From contig JAILQX010000043.1 of the NCBI GenBank assembly GCA_024698705.1, forward strand, positions 1 through 49,142: a stretch of 49,142 bases of DNA, read 5' to 3'. The notes below the pieces were generated by a model. It was not told the DNA's origin. It searched no databases and worked only from the letters and a program-made list of their open reading frames with translations. Within the stretch, counting starts at the first letter, position 1; every line of letters starts with the position of its first letter. The stretch comes from Lachnospiraceae bacterium (GTDB lineage Bacteria > Bacillota > Clostridia > Lachnospirales > Lachnospiraceae). The translations under genes were made by a program, and so were the position numbers. Positions 8,316-16,550 of this stretch are shown here, piece by piece.

Positions 8316-10772
8316 TTATTTCAGCATTTCGACCAACTTGCTGCGCCTGTCTATGTTCATCTTGCTGAATATGCTCTTGAGATGGTGCTTGACCGTGTTT
8401 TCTGACACATTCAGCTTCTGAGCGATCTCGTTATTTCGCATGCCTTTTGCCGCCAGTTCAGCCACTTTTCTCTCCCTTTCGGTGAGTGTGTCGGTGGTTT
8501 CCGCCGCAGCCTCGAGCATGTCAAACATGTGGGTTTCGTCCGCCCTCGAATACTTGACGGGGACTTCCTTGATCTGCTTTATCACTTCCGAATATTCCCT
8601 TGAGATGTTGGGCATGATGAACAGTATCTGGAAATATTTTCTGAAGCACGCTATGAAGGTGTAATTCCTGTCCCGGCCTGCCAGTTCAAGCGATCTTTCA
8701 AGGTTTGCGGCCGCCTGTACGGGTCTTCCGATAGCCAGATAGCAAAGTGCCAGACCGCAATACATGAAATTGCGCGTAGCTACCGATATAAGGCGCCTGT
8801 CGAGCATGAGAGAAGCCTCAACCGAAGCGATCGCCTGCTTGTATTCACCCTTGATCATGAGGTCGGTTATACGGCATGTTTTTACCATGAAATTGGTAAA
8901 TGTAAGGTCCGCAAGGGCATCCGATTCGCCCTGTGCCCACACAGCCGAATCGCTGGTCTGCATCATGAGTCCGAGCAGGTAGCCTCGCACCGTGTCTACC
9001 ATATATGTATTGAGCATCTTGCCCTTCATATATGCAAATGACTGGGCCTTGTTTTCCAGGTAGTCAACCGCCTTGCCGAGGCCGCTCAGATCCTCGGAAT
9101 ATATCGCATTTATGCCCTTTAGGAGGGCCGCTCCGTATGCCGCAGACACGTTATTGTACTGTTCCGCGAGCATGGCTGCGCGATATGACATGATGTCCGA
9201 TTCCTCGAACCTTCCCTGTACGCTCAGAGCCTCTCCGCGGTATATTTCAGCCGCTCCGGCTCCGTGATTGCCGGTCAGGCTGTTGTAGATCTTCATCGTT
9301 TCTTCGAATTCATCCGCCGTTTCCATCATTTTGCCGGGTTCCGAATAGAACAGATACCACATAGATGTGCATCCGAACATGAACGGTTCTTCTTTTACCA
9401 TTATGCCCGAAGGCTCCGTCATATGCTTTCCGGCCTCTTCATAGCGGGCTTTCATGCCTTTCAGACCAGGAAAGTCAATGAATGCGGAAATGAGCCACCA
9501 CTCGCCGATCAGCTGCTCATCACCCATTTCATCAAGCCATATCTTCACATTTTTCATGTGTTTTTCAAACTCTTCGAACTCACATCCGGCATAGAGTGCA
9601 TAGCAAAGTTTGAGGACGGATACCGGATATTTTCTCTGTATCTCCTCGGGGCAGTTTTCGAGCAGTTTCACGGCAAGTTCCTTGTACGAAACGTCACCGA
9701 ATCTCTCCATTATAAGGCATGTCAGGTTGCAGGAAAGTATGCCTTCCCAGTCCTTTGCCTTGTAGAAATTGTTGATCGCGGCATTGGTATAACCGAAGTC
9801 CCTGAAGAATCTTCCGGCCTCGGAATGCACAAAATCCCTGTATTTCTCATCCTGTGTCGCCAGTCTGGATTCGAGGAATCTACCGAAGATCTCATGGATA
9901 TAACACTCATTTTCCTCTTCTCTTACACGTATGAGCGGTACTCTTCGTAACAGATCCACCAGTTCTTCCCAGTTATCCAACGGTTCTATATCGTAATTTT
10001 CGACCAGTTTTTTTGTTATTTTTTCAAACGGAGTCAGTCTCATCAGCACATTCTGCTGCTCTGTCTCAAGATGATTCCAGAATGAGCGGCACAAAAGGTC
10101 CGCTTCATCCCTCGTATTGTCATCCGCATCTTCACTCAGATACGCTGAAACAGCCGCCGACCAGCCACCTGTCTTCTGGTGTATATTCCTGATGCGGCTC
10201 CTCGTCAATTCCTTGCCACATTGCCTTCCGAAATCCGCTATATCTTTCTCGGAAAGCAAAAAATCATCGGGTTTTATGTAATTTATGTTTTTGTCCAGAT
10301 CGGTCAACAATCTTCTTAGCCTTCCGAAGCTCTGGCTGACAAATATAACACGCAGTTTTATATCCGCTCTCTTGGCAATTCCGTCCAAAATCTGGGGCTG
10401 CCAATTGTCCACAACGTACTGAAAATTGTCAAATACGAGGGTCAACGGCTCGTTGACCTTTATCTCCCTTATAAGACGTGCCGCTTCATCCGCATTGCTT
10501 CGATTCAGATATCCAAGATCCCTGAGGGCACGTCCTGTCCACACATCGATATCCTCCATGCGTTCCACAAACCATTCATAGCTCGAATCACCCAGCGATT
10601 CCACCGCAGTATGCCAGTAAATACTGGTATTGGGGACATCAAGAGTCTTATGCTCAAGTGCCTTATGAACCGCCGTCGTCTTGCCATATCCTGCCGGTGC
10701 CTCAAGTACCGTCAGGGGATATTTATCGATCATATTCAGTTTTTCAAGCAGTTTTTGCGAATAATATTCCAT
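8316..10772 (-). CDS. LuxR family transcriptional regulator, MalT-like large ATP-binding type
   Basis: The 818 residues show the STAND/LAL layout: a P-loop near residues 25-33 (EAPAGYGKTTA), a Walker B-like strand (PLTLVFDNFQ) about 80 residues later, a NACHT/winged-helix region, a long helical TPR-like sensor region, and a C-terminal LuxR helix-turn-helix (LTERERKVAELAAKGMRNNEIAQKL is its beginning, ending in KMNIDRRSKLVEMLK). Length fits the MalT/LAL class (about 800-900). The start has AAGGGGA nine bases upstream. It precedes the TPR and adhesin genes on the same strand, so it may control them, but a terminator separates it from them. The inducer is unknown. Confidence 0.9.
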   Translation of the reverse strand: MEYYSQKLLEKLNMIDKYPLTVLEAPAGYGKTTAVHKALEHKTLDVPNTSIYWHTAVESLGDSSYEWFVERMEDIDVWTGRALRDLGYLNRSNADEAARLIREIKVNEPLTLVFDNFQYVVDNWQPQILDGIAKRADIKLRVIFVSQSFGRLRRLLTDLDKNINYIKPDDFLLSEKDIADFGRQCGKELTRSRIRNIHQKTGGWSAAVSAYLSEDADDNTRDEADLLCRSFWNHLETEQQNVLMRLTPFEKITKKLVENYDIEPLDNWEELVDLLRRVPLIRVREEENECYIHEIFGRFLESRLATQDEKYRDFVHSEAGRFFRDFGYTNAAINNFYKAKDWEGILSCNLTCLIMERFGDVSYKELAVKLLENCPEEIQRKYPVSVLKLCYALYAGCEFEEFEKHMKNVKIWLDEMGDEQLIGEWWLISAFIDFPGLKGMKARYEEAGKHMTEPSGIMVKEEPFMFGCTSMWYLFYSEPGKMMETADEFEETMKIYNSLTGNHGAGAAEIYRGEALSVQGRFEESDIMSYRAAMLAEQYNNVSAAYGAALLKGINAIYSEDLSGLGKAVDYLENKAQSFAYMKGKMLNTYMVDTVRGYLLGLMMQTSDSAVWAQGESDALADLTFTNFMVKTCRITDLMIKGEYKQAIASVEASLMLDRRLISVATRNFMYCGLALCYLAIGRPVQAAANLERSLELAGRDRNYTFIACFRKYFQILFIMPNISREYSEVIKQIKEVPVKYSRADETHMFDMLEAAAETTDTLTERERKVAELAAKGMRNNEIAQKLNVSENTVKHHLKSIFSKMNIDRRSKLVEMLK

Positions 10773-10798
10773 CGTCTGTTTCCCCTTGAATTATGAAA

Positions 10799-10807
10799 AT
10801 TATAGCA
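10799..10807 (-). promoter_or_regulatory. Probable extended -10 box of the LuxR-type gene
   Basis: TATAAT (minus strand, 10804-10799) is preceded by TGC, giving an extended -10 (TGCTATAAT), 26 bases before the regulator's ATG. No good -35 is seen at 16-18 bases, which fits an activator-dependent or extended -10 promoter. Confidence 0.5.
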
Positions 10808-11019
10808 TACCGACCCTTTCAAATGAAGGAGTAAGAAGCGAAAAATCTTTAAAAAGGCCTTAAACCCGTGCCGGTGCTCACCATCATGTTAATGAATCTT
10901 TCCGGTCTGTTGAATACTTGCTTTATTGCTTGATATTTACTGCCCAAAGCACGCTTCGGCTCTTGGTTGCTATATGTACGGAAAATAAGTCCTATTGCAA
11001 TATACTCGAAACTGACGAG

Positions 11020-11222
11020 TTAAGATACAATTGACTTATCAAGAGCTTTTATCTTAATTATTGCTCAAAATATACATCAAAACAGTCTTTTTTCAGTTTT
11101 AGTTAAGATCATCCGGACGATTTCACAGCATTTATCTTACTTAACTGCTAAGCATCCTCTTTTTTCCGCTTTTTTTAAGATACTTTTCGAATATCAGGGC
11201 TCATTATCTTAAATCGCGTCTT
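11020..11222. promoter_or_regulatory. Six alternating TTAAGATA / TATCTTAA motifs
   Basis: In this gene-free stretch the 8-mer TTAAGATA or a close variant appears at 11020, 11103 and 11175, each followed by its reverse complement (TATCTTAA, or TATCTTA at the second) at 11050, 11133 and 11215. This makes three inverted pairs with start-to-start distances of 30, 30 and 40 bases. The array lies 215-420 bases upstream of the -10 of the LuxR-type gene. It resembles a multi-site operator; the binding protein is unknown. No gene is recognised between 10773 and 11606. Confidence 0.4.
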
Positions 11223-11240
11223 CCCAATGAATGTACACGA

Positions 11241-11296
11241 CACTTCCGGGGAATCTGCCCTACATTTCCCGGAGAATCCGCCCTACACTTCCCCGG
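11241..11296. repeat. Degenerate 22-23 bp tandem repeat, about 2.5 copies
   Basis: The unit ACTTCCGGGGAATCTGCCCTAC (11242-11263 by position) recurs with changes at 11264-11286 and partially at 11287-11296. Non-coding; function unknown. Confidence 0.6.
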
Positions 11297-11334
11297 TTTT
11301 TCCTTATTTCCTATGCTAACTACCCAAAATGCGC

Positions 11335-11408
11335 CATAAAGCACCTAAAAAGCTTCATAAAGCACCTAAAAAACTTCATAAAGCGCCTAAAAAACTTCAT
11401 AAAGCACG
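11335..11408. repeat. 21-bp tandem repeat, 3.5 copies
   Basis: Units start CATAAAGC and end AAAAAACTT at 11335-11355, 11356-11376 and 11377-11397, with a partial fourth copy. Copies differ by one or two bases. The period of 21 is a multiple of three, which makes open frames through it look like a seven-residue repeat protein, but no ribosome site supports translation. Confidence 0.85.
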
Positions 11409-11411
11409 AAT

Positions 11412-11447
11412 TTACTCAAAAGAACACGGGATCTGCCGATCCCGTGC
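11412..11447 (-). terminator. Probable terminator of carB
   Basis: CACGGGATC (11425-11433) and GATCCCGTG (11438-11446) form a perfect 9-bp stem with a TGCC loop. On the minus strand the sequence after the stem is TTCTTTTGAG. It lies about 160 bases past the carB stop, beyond the 20-bp repeats. Confidence 0.65.
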
Positions 11448-11520
11448 TCTTAATTCTTATATAATATGTTTATGGGCTCTTTTTCTCTTTGAAAGCCCTT
11501 TTGCTACGCGGTTTTCACGC

Positions 11521-11620
11521 CATTCACTACCTGATCTCGCCCTTCACTGCCCGATCTCGCCATTCACTGCCCGATCTCGCCGTTCACTGCCCGATCTCGC
11601 CCTTCACTACCTGATCTCGC
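11521..11620. repeat. Five exact-period 20-bp tandem repeats running into the 3' end of carB
   Basis: Units of 20 bases (CNTTCACTRCCYGATCTCGC) fill 11521-11620 with no gap. The last copy contains the final codons and stop of carB (AGC GAG ATC AGG TAG on the minus strand). The array therefore seems to have grown outward from the gene's 3' end. Confidence 0.9.
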
Positions 11621-14600
11621 TGTGATATTCCTGTAATGACTTCGGGTTGCTTCCCGGATTTGACTTGATGTAGTGGATTCCTTCGGCTGTTGCCCTTGCT
11701 GCCGCAACCGTTGTCACGTAGGGGATCTTGGCCTTTATGGCTGCCTTACGGAGGTAGCTGTCATCATTGATGCTGTTCTTGCCGATCGGTGAGTTTATTA
11801 TCAGGTCGATATCACCGTTGGTAATCATATCATTGATGTTCGGTCTGCCTTCATACAACTTCTTTACGCAGGTTGCCTTGATCCCGGCAGCTGTGAGAAC
11901 ATCGTATGTTCCGCCGGTTGCAAGTATGTTGAAGCCGTCTGTTTCGAAGCTTCTTGCGATCTCAATGATCTCGTCCTTGTCCTTGCGGTTGACTGATATA
12001 AGTACGGTTCCTTCAAGCGGAAGCTTTGACTGAATAGCTTCCTGAGCCTTGAAAAATGCCTCGCCGTAAGACTTTGAGAGTCCGAGAACCTCGCCTGTAG
12101 AGCGCATTTCGGGTCCGAGGATCGGATCGACTTCAGGGAACATGTTGAAGGGGAATGCCGCTTCCTTGACACCGTAGTAAGGTATCTCTCTTTCCCCAAG
12201 CGACTCTACCGTGAAGTTGCTTCCTGTGAGTTCTGAAGTGATGATCTCAGTTGCGAGCGGTACCATACGTATGTTACATACCTTTGATACGAGCGGCACC
12301 GTACGGCTTGCTCTCGGATTGGCTTCAAGTACGTAAACCTTGTCGTTTTCTATCGCATATTGCATGTTCATAAGTCCCTTAACATGCATTTCTTCCGCTA
12401 TTTTTCTGGTGTATTCCTTGATCGTCTTTACATTTTCTTCGCTGATGTGTACCGAAGGGATGATGCATGCCGAATCTCCCGAATGTACTCCTGCGAGTTC
12501 TATATGCTCCATAACTGCGGGTACATAAGCATGTCTTCCGTCTGCGATCGCATCTGCCTCACATTCAAGCGCATGATTGAGGAATCTGTCGATAAGTATC
12601 GGTCTGTCGGGTGTTACGCCGACTGCGGCAGCCATGTATTCTGCCATCTGGTCATCATCATATACGACCTCCATTCCTCTTCCGCCGAGTACGTATGAAG
12701 GACGTACCATGACCGGATATCCTATGCCGTTGGCGATTTTCTGTGCTTCTTCGACCGTAACTGCCATGCCTGATTCGGGCATCGGTATGCCTAGCTTGTC
12801 CATCATTTCACGGAACAGGTCTCTGTCCTCTGCCAGATCGATGACTGCGGGTGATGTTCCGAGGATCTTTACGCCGTTTTTCTCGAGTTCCGCTGCAAGG
12901 TTGAGCGGTGTCTGTCCGCCAAACTGTGCGATAACGCCGAGAGGCTTTTCCTTATTATATATACTAAGTACATCTTCTGTCGTAAGTGGCTCAAAATACA
13001 GCTTATCCGAGGTATCGTAATCTGTTGAAACCGTCTCGGGGTTACAGTTGACTATGATGGTCTCGAAACCGAGCTTCTTGAGTGCCATGGCTGCATGTAC
13101 GCAGCAGTAGTCAAATTCGATACCCTGTCCGATCCTGTTGGGGCCTCCTCCGAGGATCATGATCTTCTTTCTGTCTGAAACAGGATCCTTGTCAGTTCCG
13201 TTGTATGTTGAATAGTAGTAAGCGCTGTCCTGTGTACCTGATACATGCACGCCTTCCCATTGTTCCACAACTCCGAGTTCGGTCCTTCTGTTTCTTATGT
13301 CATCCTCGCTTACTCCGAGAAGTTTACTTAAGTATTTGTCAGAGAAGCCGTCCTTCTTTGCCTGTGTGAGAACGTCATCCGCGGGAACCCTGCCCTTATT
13401 CTTAAGCAGTGCCTCTTCCTCTTCGACGAGCTCCTTCATCTGCTGTATGAAATACTTCTTAACCTTTGTGATCTCGTGGATCTCATCCACCGTAGCGCCC
13501 ATTCTGAGTGCTTCATACATGAGGAAATGCCTCTCGCTCGAAGGTGTGATCATTCGGCTGAGCAGTTCTCCCTTTGTAAGTGTATTGAAATCCTTTGCAT
13601 ATCCGAGGCCGTATCTGCCCGTTTCAAGCGAACGGATTGCCTTCTGAAATGCTTCTTTATAGGTCTTTCCTATACTCATGACCTCGCCTACGGCTCTCAT
13701 CTGAGTACCGAGTTTGTCTTCAACGCCTTTGAATTTTTCAAATGCCCAACGCGCGAACTTGATTACCACATAATCACCGTCGGGTACGTATTTGTCGAGT
13801 GTTCCGTATTTTCCGCAGGGGATGTCCTTAAGTGTGAGGCCCGTTGCGAGCATGGCCGATACGAGTGCGATCGGGAAGCCTGTAGCCTTTGAAGCCAATG
13901 CGGAAGAACGTGATGTTCTCGGGTTTATCTCTATTACTATGATACGGCCGTCCTTGGGATTTCTTGCAAACTGTACGTTTGTTCCGCCGATCACCTGTAC
14001 CTTGTCTACTATGCTGTATGCCTGTCTCTGAAGCTCTTTCTGAACATCCTCGGGGATCGTGAGCATCGGAGCCGAGCAGAATGAATCACCTGTATGAACG
14101 CCTATGGGATCGATATTTTCGATGAAGCAGACCGTTATCATATTGCCTTCGCAGTCTCTTACGACCTCAAGTTCGAGTTCTTCCCATCCGAGAACCGATT
14201 CCTCAACAAGGACCTGTCCGACAAGTGATGCCTGAAGACCTCTTGCACAAACTGTCTTTAATTCTTCTTTATTATATACAAGACCACCGCCTGCACCGCC
14301 CATGGTATATGCCGGACGGAGTACCACAGGATATCCCAATCTGTCTGCTATCTCAAGCGCCTCATCAACCGAGTAGGATACGTCGGATCTTGCCATTCCG
14401 ATGCCGAGTTCGTTCATTGTATTCTTGAACTCTATCCTGTCCTCGCCTCGTTCAATGGCGTCAACCTGTACACCTATGACCTTTACGTTATACTTGTCAA
14501 GCACGCCTGCCTTGTTTAATTCAGAGCATAAATTAAGTCCCGACTGTCCTCCTAAGTTAGGAAGTAACGCATCCGGACGTTCTTTTGCGATTATCTGTTC

Positions 14601-14822
14601 CAAGCGGTCAACATTAAGAGGCTCGATGTAGGTAACATCAGCCGTCTCCGGATCGGTCATGATCGTTGCCGGATTGGAATTGACAAGTACTATCTCATAG
14701 CCAAGCTTTCTGAGTGCCTTGCAGGCCTGAGTCCCCGAATAATCAAATTCGCAGGCCTGACCGATGATGATGGGACCTGAACCAATAATCAATACTTTGT
14801 GGATATCTGTTCTCTTGGGCAT
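11607..14822 (-). CDS. carB: Carbamoyl-phosphate synthase large subunit
   Basis: The 1071 residues match the usual length (about 1070). It makes carbamoyl phosphate from bicarbonate, ammonia and two ATP for arginine and pyrimidine synthesis, normally with the glutaminase subunit CarA. Visible are the N-terminal signature KVLIIGSGPIIIGQACEFDY, the first ATP-grasp half with its EINPRTSRSSALASK motif, a second half starting KIMILGGGPNRIGQGIEFDY with EANPRASRT, and a C-terminal MGS-like allosteric domain (about residues 935-1071). carA and other pyr or arg genes are not adjacent, so the subunit partner must be elsewhere. A ribosome site GAGGAG lies before the ATG. Confidence 0.98.
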   Translation of the reverse strand: MPKRTDIHKVLIIGSGPIIIGQACEFDYSGTQACKALRKLGYEIVLVNSNPATIMTDPETADVTYIEPLNVDRLEQIIAKERPDALLPNLGGQSGLNLCSELNKAGVLDKYNVKVIGVQVDAIERGEDRIEFKNTMNELGIGMARSDVSYSVDEALEIADRLGYPVVLRPAYTMGGAGGGLVYNKEELKTVCARGLQASLVGQVLVEESVLGWEELELEVVRDCEGNMITVCFIENIDPIGVHTGDSFCSAPMLTIPEDVQKELQRQAYSIVDKVQVIGGTNVQFARNPKDGRIIVIEINPRTSRSSALASKATGFPIALVSAMLATGLTLKDIPCGKYGTLDKYVPDGDYVVIKFARWAFEKFKGVEDKLGTQMRAVGEVMSIGKTYKEAFQKAIRSLETGRYGLGYAKDFNTLTKGELLSRMITPSSERHFLMYEALRMGATVDEIHEITKVKKYFIQQMKELVEEEEALLKNKGRVPADDVLTQAKKDGFSDKYLSKLLGVSEDDIRNRRTELGVVEQWEGVHVSGTQDSAYYYSTYNGTDKDPVSDRKKIMILGGGPNRIGQGIEFDYCCVHAAMALKKLGFETIIVNCNPETVSTDYDTSDKLYFEPLTTEDVLSIYNKEKPLGVIAQFGGQTPLNLAAELEKNGVKILGTSPAVIDLAEDRDLFREMMDKLGIPMPESGMAVTVEEAQKIANGIGYPVMVRPSYVLGGRGMEVVYDDDQMAEYMAAAVGVTPDRPILIDRFLNHALECEADAIADGRHAYVPAVMEHIELAGVHSGDSACIIPSVHISEENVKTIKEYTRKIAEEMHVKGLMNMQYAIENDKVYVLEANPRASRTVPLVSKVCNIRMVPLATEIITSELTGSNFTVESLGEREIPYYGVKEAAFPFNMFPEVDPILGPEMRSTGEVLGLSKSYGEAFFKAQEAIQSKLPLEGTVLISVNRKDKDEIIEIARSFETDGFNILATGGTYDVLTAAGIKATCVKKLYEGRPNINDMITNGDIDLIINSPIGKNSINDDSYLRKAAIKAKIPYVTTVAAARATAEGIHYIKSNPGSNPKSLQEYHSEIR

Positions 14823-14857
14823 GTTCTTCTCCTCTTCTCTCTTATTTTCCTTATTAT

Positions 14858-14885
14858 ATTATAGGCATATTCATGAAAATCACAA
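14858..14885 (-). promoter_or_regulatory. Promoter of carB
   Basis: On the minus strand TTGTGA (14885-14880) and TATAAT (14863-14858) are 16 bases apart. The -10 lies about 35 bases before the carB start. No PyrR site or attenuator is recognised in the short leader. Confidence 0.6.
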
Positions 14886-14931
14886 GGGATTTTTAGCACA
14901 AATTATCGCGATTTTCCGTGGATTTTTCCGT

Positions 14932-14959
14932 TAAAAAAGGATGACCGGAACGGTCACCC
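14932..14959 (-). terminator. Terminator of the FapA-folC-TPR operon
   Basis: On the minus strand GGGTGACCG and CGGTCATCC pair (one G-U) with a three-base loop, followed by TTTTTTAA. It starts seven bases after the stop of the zinc-ribbon TPR gene. Confidence 0.85.
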
Positions 14960-14966
14960 TTATTGG

Positions 14967-16370
14967 TTAATCAATATCAAGTTCATTCAGGTACGACTGG
15001 GCACGTGTGGCAAGGTCCGTATCCGGAAATGAATCGACCAGCGTCTGGTAACAGCTGATGGCATTGACCTTGTCTCCCGCCTTACGATATGCGTTGGCGA
15101 GATTGAAAAGTGCGTCATAATTCGTGCTGTCATAAGCATATGCCTTGGTCAGCTGAGTTATGGCTTCATCATACATCTCATTCTGATATGCATGCATGCC
15201 TTCTTCGTAATATGTCGTTCCGACACCTGCTCCGACCCTCGACAATAACAGGTTATACAGATTTTTGAATGCTTCGGTCGACTGATCGAGGAATCCGGCA
15301 TCTATCTGATCCAGATATGCCGCTACTTCCGATTCCGCCTCGGGATTACCCATATATGCAACGGTCGCATTGAGCAGATTGTCCATTGCGGAAATTGTAC
15401 CACCCTCGCCCGTATATGTAGCAAGTTCATTTTCCAGCTTCTCCACTCTTGCGGTCAGTCCGTTTTTTTCCTGTTCGAGCGAATTGATCGTCGAGTTCTT
15501 CTGGTCAAGTTCTTCACCTATTTCCTTAAGTTTGGCATCGTTGGCCTCCGCTGCCGCGGAAATACGAGCCGGCAAAATAAGGAGACACGCAACCGCTATA
15601 CCTACGGCAATTCCGATAAGTATATTGATGATCGTTGACGACATCTTGGTATCCTTGCCGTTGAGCGGCTGGATAATTGTCTCATTTCCCCGATGATAGG
15701 TCACCGTATCCGTTATCGACTTCTTCTTGGTCGGCGGTGTCATCGCTTCATCGATCTCAAGCACCGTATTGGCTTCCTTGAGATATCTCAATGTCGTCGT
15801 ATTGTTGACATCTATCCTGATACAACGCTCCAACTCTTTTCTCGCATCATCCCATTGCTCCGCATTGAGATAAAGAAGTGCTAAGAGCTGACGTCCCTGC
15901 ACATGCTTGGGATTGAGTGAGACCACCTTTTTCAGCTGTATGATCGCGAGATCATAGCTGCCCTGGTAGCAATAACTGAGCGCCTGGTTGTATTTTTTGA
16001 CCGTCTGACTGATCGTATCAAGTCTGGCGGGGTTTGACTGCATCATATTGAGATAGTCGTCCGCAATGTTCTTAGTAGGCCTCAGGTTCTTGCTGATGAC
16101 CCATTCACTCAACGCGGCAACGTATTCTCCCATTTCAAAATACACAAGTCCCAGAAGGTTTCTTGCGTCTACATGGTTCTTATTCATCTTAAGACACTGG
16201 CGCAAAGATATGATCGCGCCTGACAAGTCTCTGACACCCGCCCTTTCGAGTCCCTCGTTATAGTAGAGATTGGCGGTACTCATTATCTTCTTATATATAC
16301 CAACATCAGCTCCGCAGTTAGTACAGAAGTCATGATCTGTCAGATTGGCTCCGCAATTATAACATATCAT
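14967..16370 (-). CDS. Zinc-ribbon TPR membrane protein
   Basis: This 467-residue protein starts with a four-cysteine zinc ribbon (CYNCGANL ... CTNCGADVG, residues 3-24). A cytoplasmic TPR block follows (GAIISLRQCLKMNKNH, DLAIIQLKKVVSLNPKH, DDARKELERCI), then one transmembrane helix near residues 248-270 (INILIGIAVGIAVACLLIL), a coiled coil (KLKEIGEELDQKNSTINSLE) and a C-terminal TPR block outside the membrane (YDEAITQLTKAYAYDSTN). So TPR modules lie on both sides of the membrane. No enzyme motif is seen; a scaffold role is inference. It is last in the operon, 12 bases after the 55-residue gene. Confidence 0.85.
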   Translation of the reverse strand: MICYNCGANLTDHDFCTNCGADVGIYKKIMSTANLYYNEGLERAGVRDLSGAIISLRQCLKMNKNHVDARNLLGLVYFEMGEYVAALSEWVISKNLRPTKNIADDYLNMMQSNPARLDTISQTVKKYNQALSYCYQGSYDLAIIQLKKVVSLNPKHVQGRQLLALLYLNAEQWDDARKELERCIRIDVNNTTTLRYLKEANTVLEIDEAMTPPTKKKSITDTVTYHRGNETIIQPLNGKDTKMSSTIINILIGIAVGIAVACLLILPARISAAAEANDAKLKEIGEELDQKNSTINSLEQEKNGLTARVEKLENELATYTGEGGTISAMDNLLNATVAYMGNPEAESEVAAYLDQIDAGFLDQSTEAFKNLYNLLLSRVGAGVGTTYYEEGMHAYQNEMYDEAITQLTKAYAYDSTNYDALFNLANAYRKAGDKVNAISCYQTLVDSFPDTDLATRAQSYLNELDID

Positions 16371-16382
16371 CTTTAACTTCCC

Positions 16383-16550
16383 CTACAGATGTTTCTTTCC
16401 CGTTCTGTTATTGCCTTCCTTGTCGTCCTTTATAAGTCCGACAAGCAGGTCGGCCATGTCCGTCATGTCCTGATTATATATGGCATCCTCCGCCTCTTCT
16501 ATCTCCAGAGACGGATGAAATTTCTTCAATTCTTCTTCAAAATTAATCAT
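16383..16550 (-). CDS. Small acidic protein, 55 residues, unknown
   Basis: The frame reads MINFEEELKKFHPSLEIEEA and continues to end in NNRTGKKHL. It is acidic in the first half, with a helical pattern and no membrane segment or cysteine. Its ATG overlaps the folC stop by eight bases, and AAGGAG lies about 10 bases upstream inside folC, which indicates translational coupling. The zinc-ribbon TPR gene starts 12 bases after its stop. I recognise no family. Overlap, ribosome site and position in the operon support it as a real gene. Confidence 0.7.
   Translation of the reverse strand: MINFEEELKKFHPSLEIEEAEDAIYNQDMTDMADLLVGLIKDDKEGNNRTGKKHL

Noticed and set aside
9264-9950. 228-codon plus frame in the LuxR-type gene
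   Set aside because: Antisense shadow of a recognisable regulator.
11231-11625. Plus-strand frames with HLKNFIK or APKKLHK seven-residue repeats
   Set aside because: The repeats are a by-product of the 21-bp DNA repeat in frame. No ribosome site, and the frames run into the unrelated 20-bp repeats.
14823-14966. carA or PyrR attenuator next to carB
   Set aside because: Only a promoter and the terminator of the neighbouring operon are seen in this short gap.
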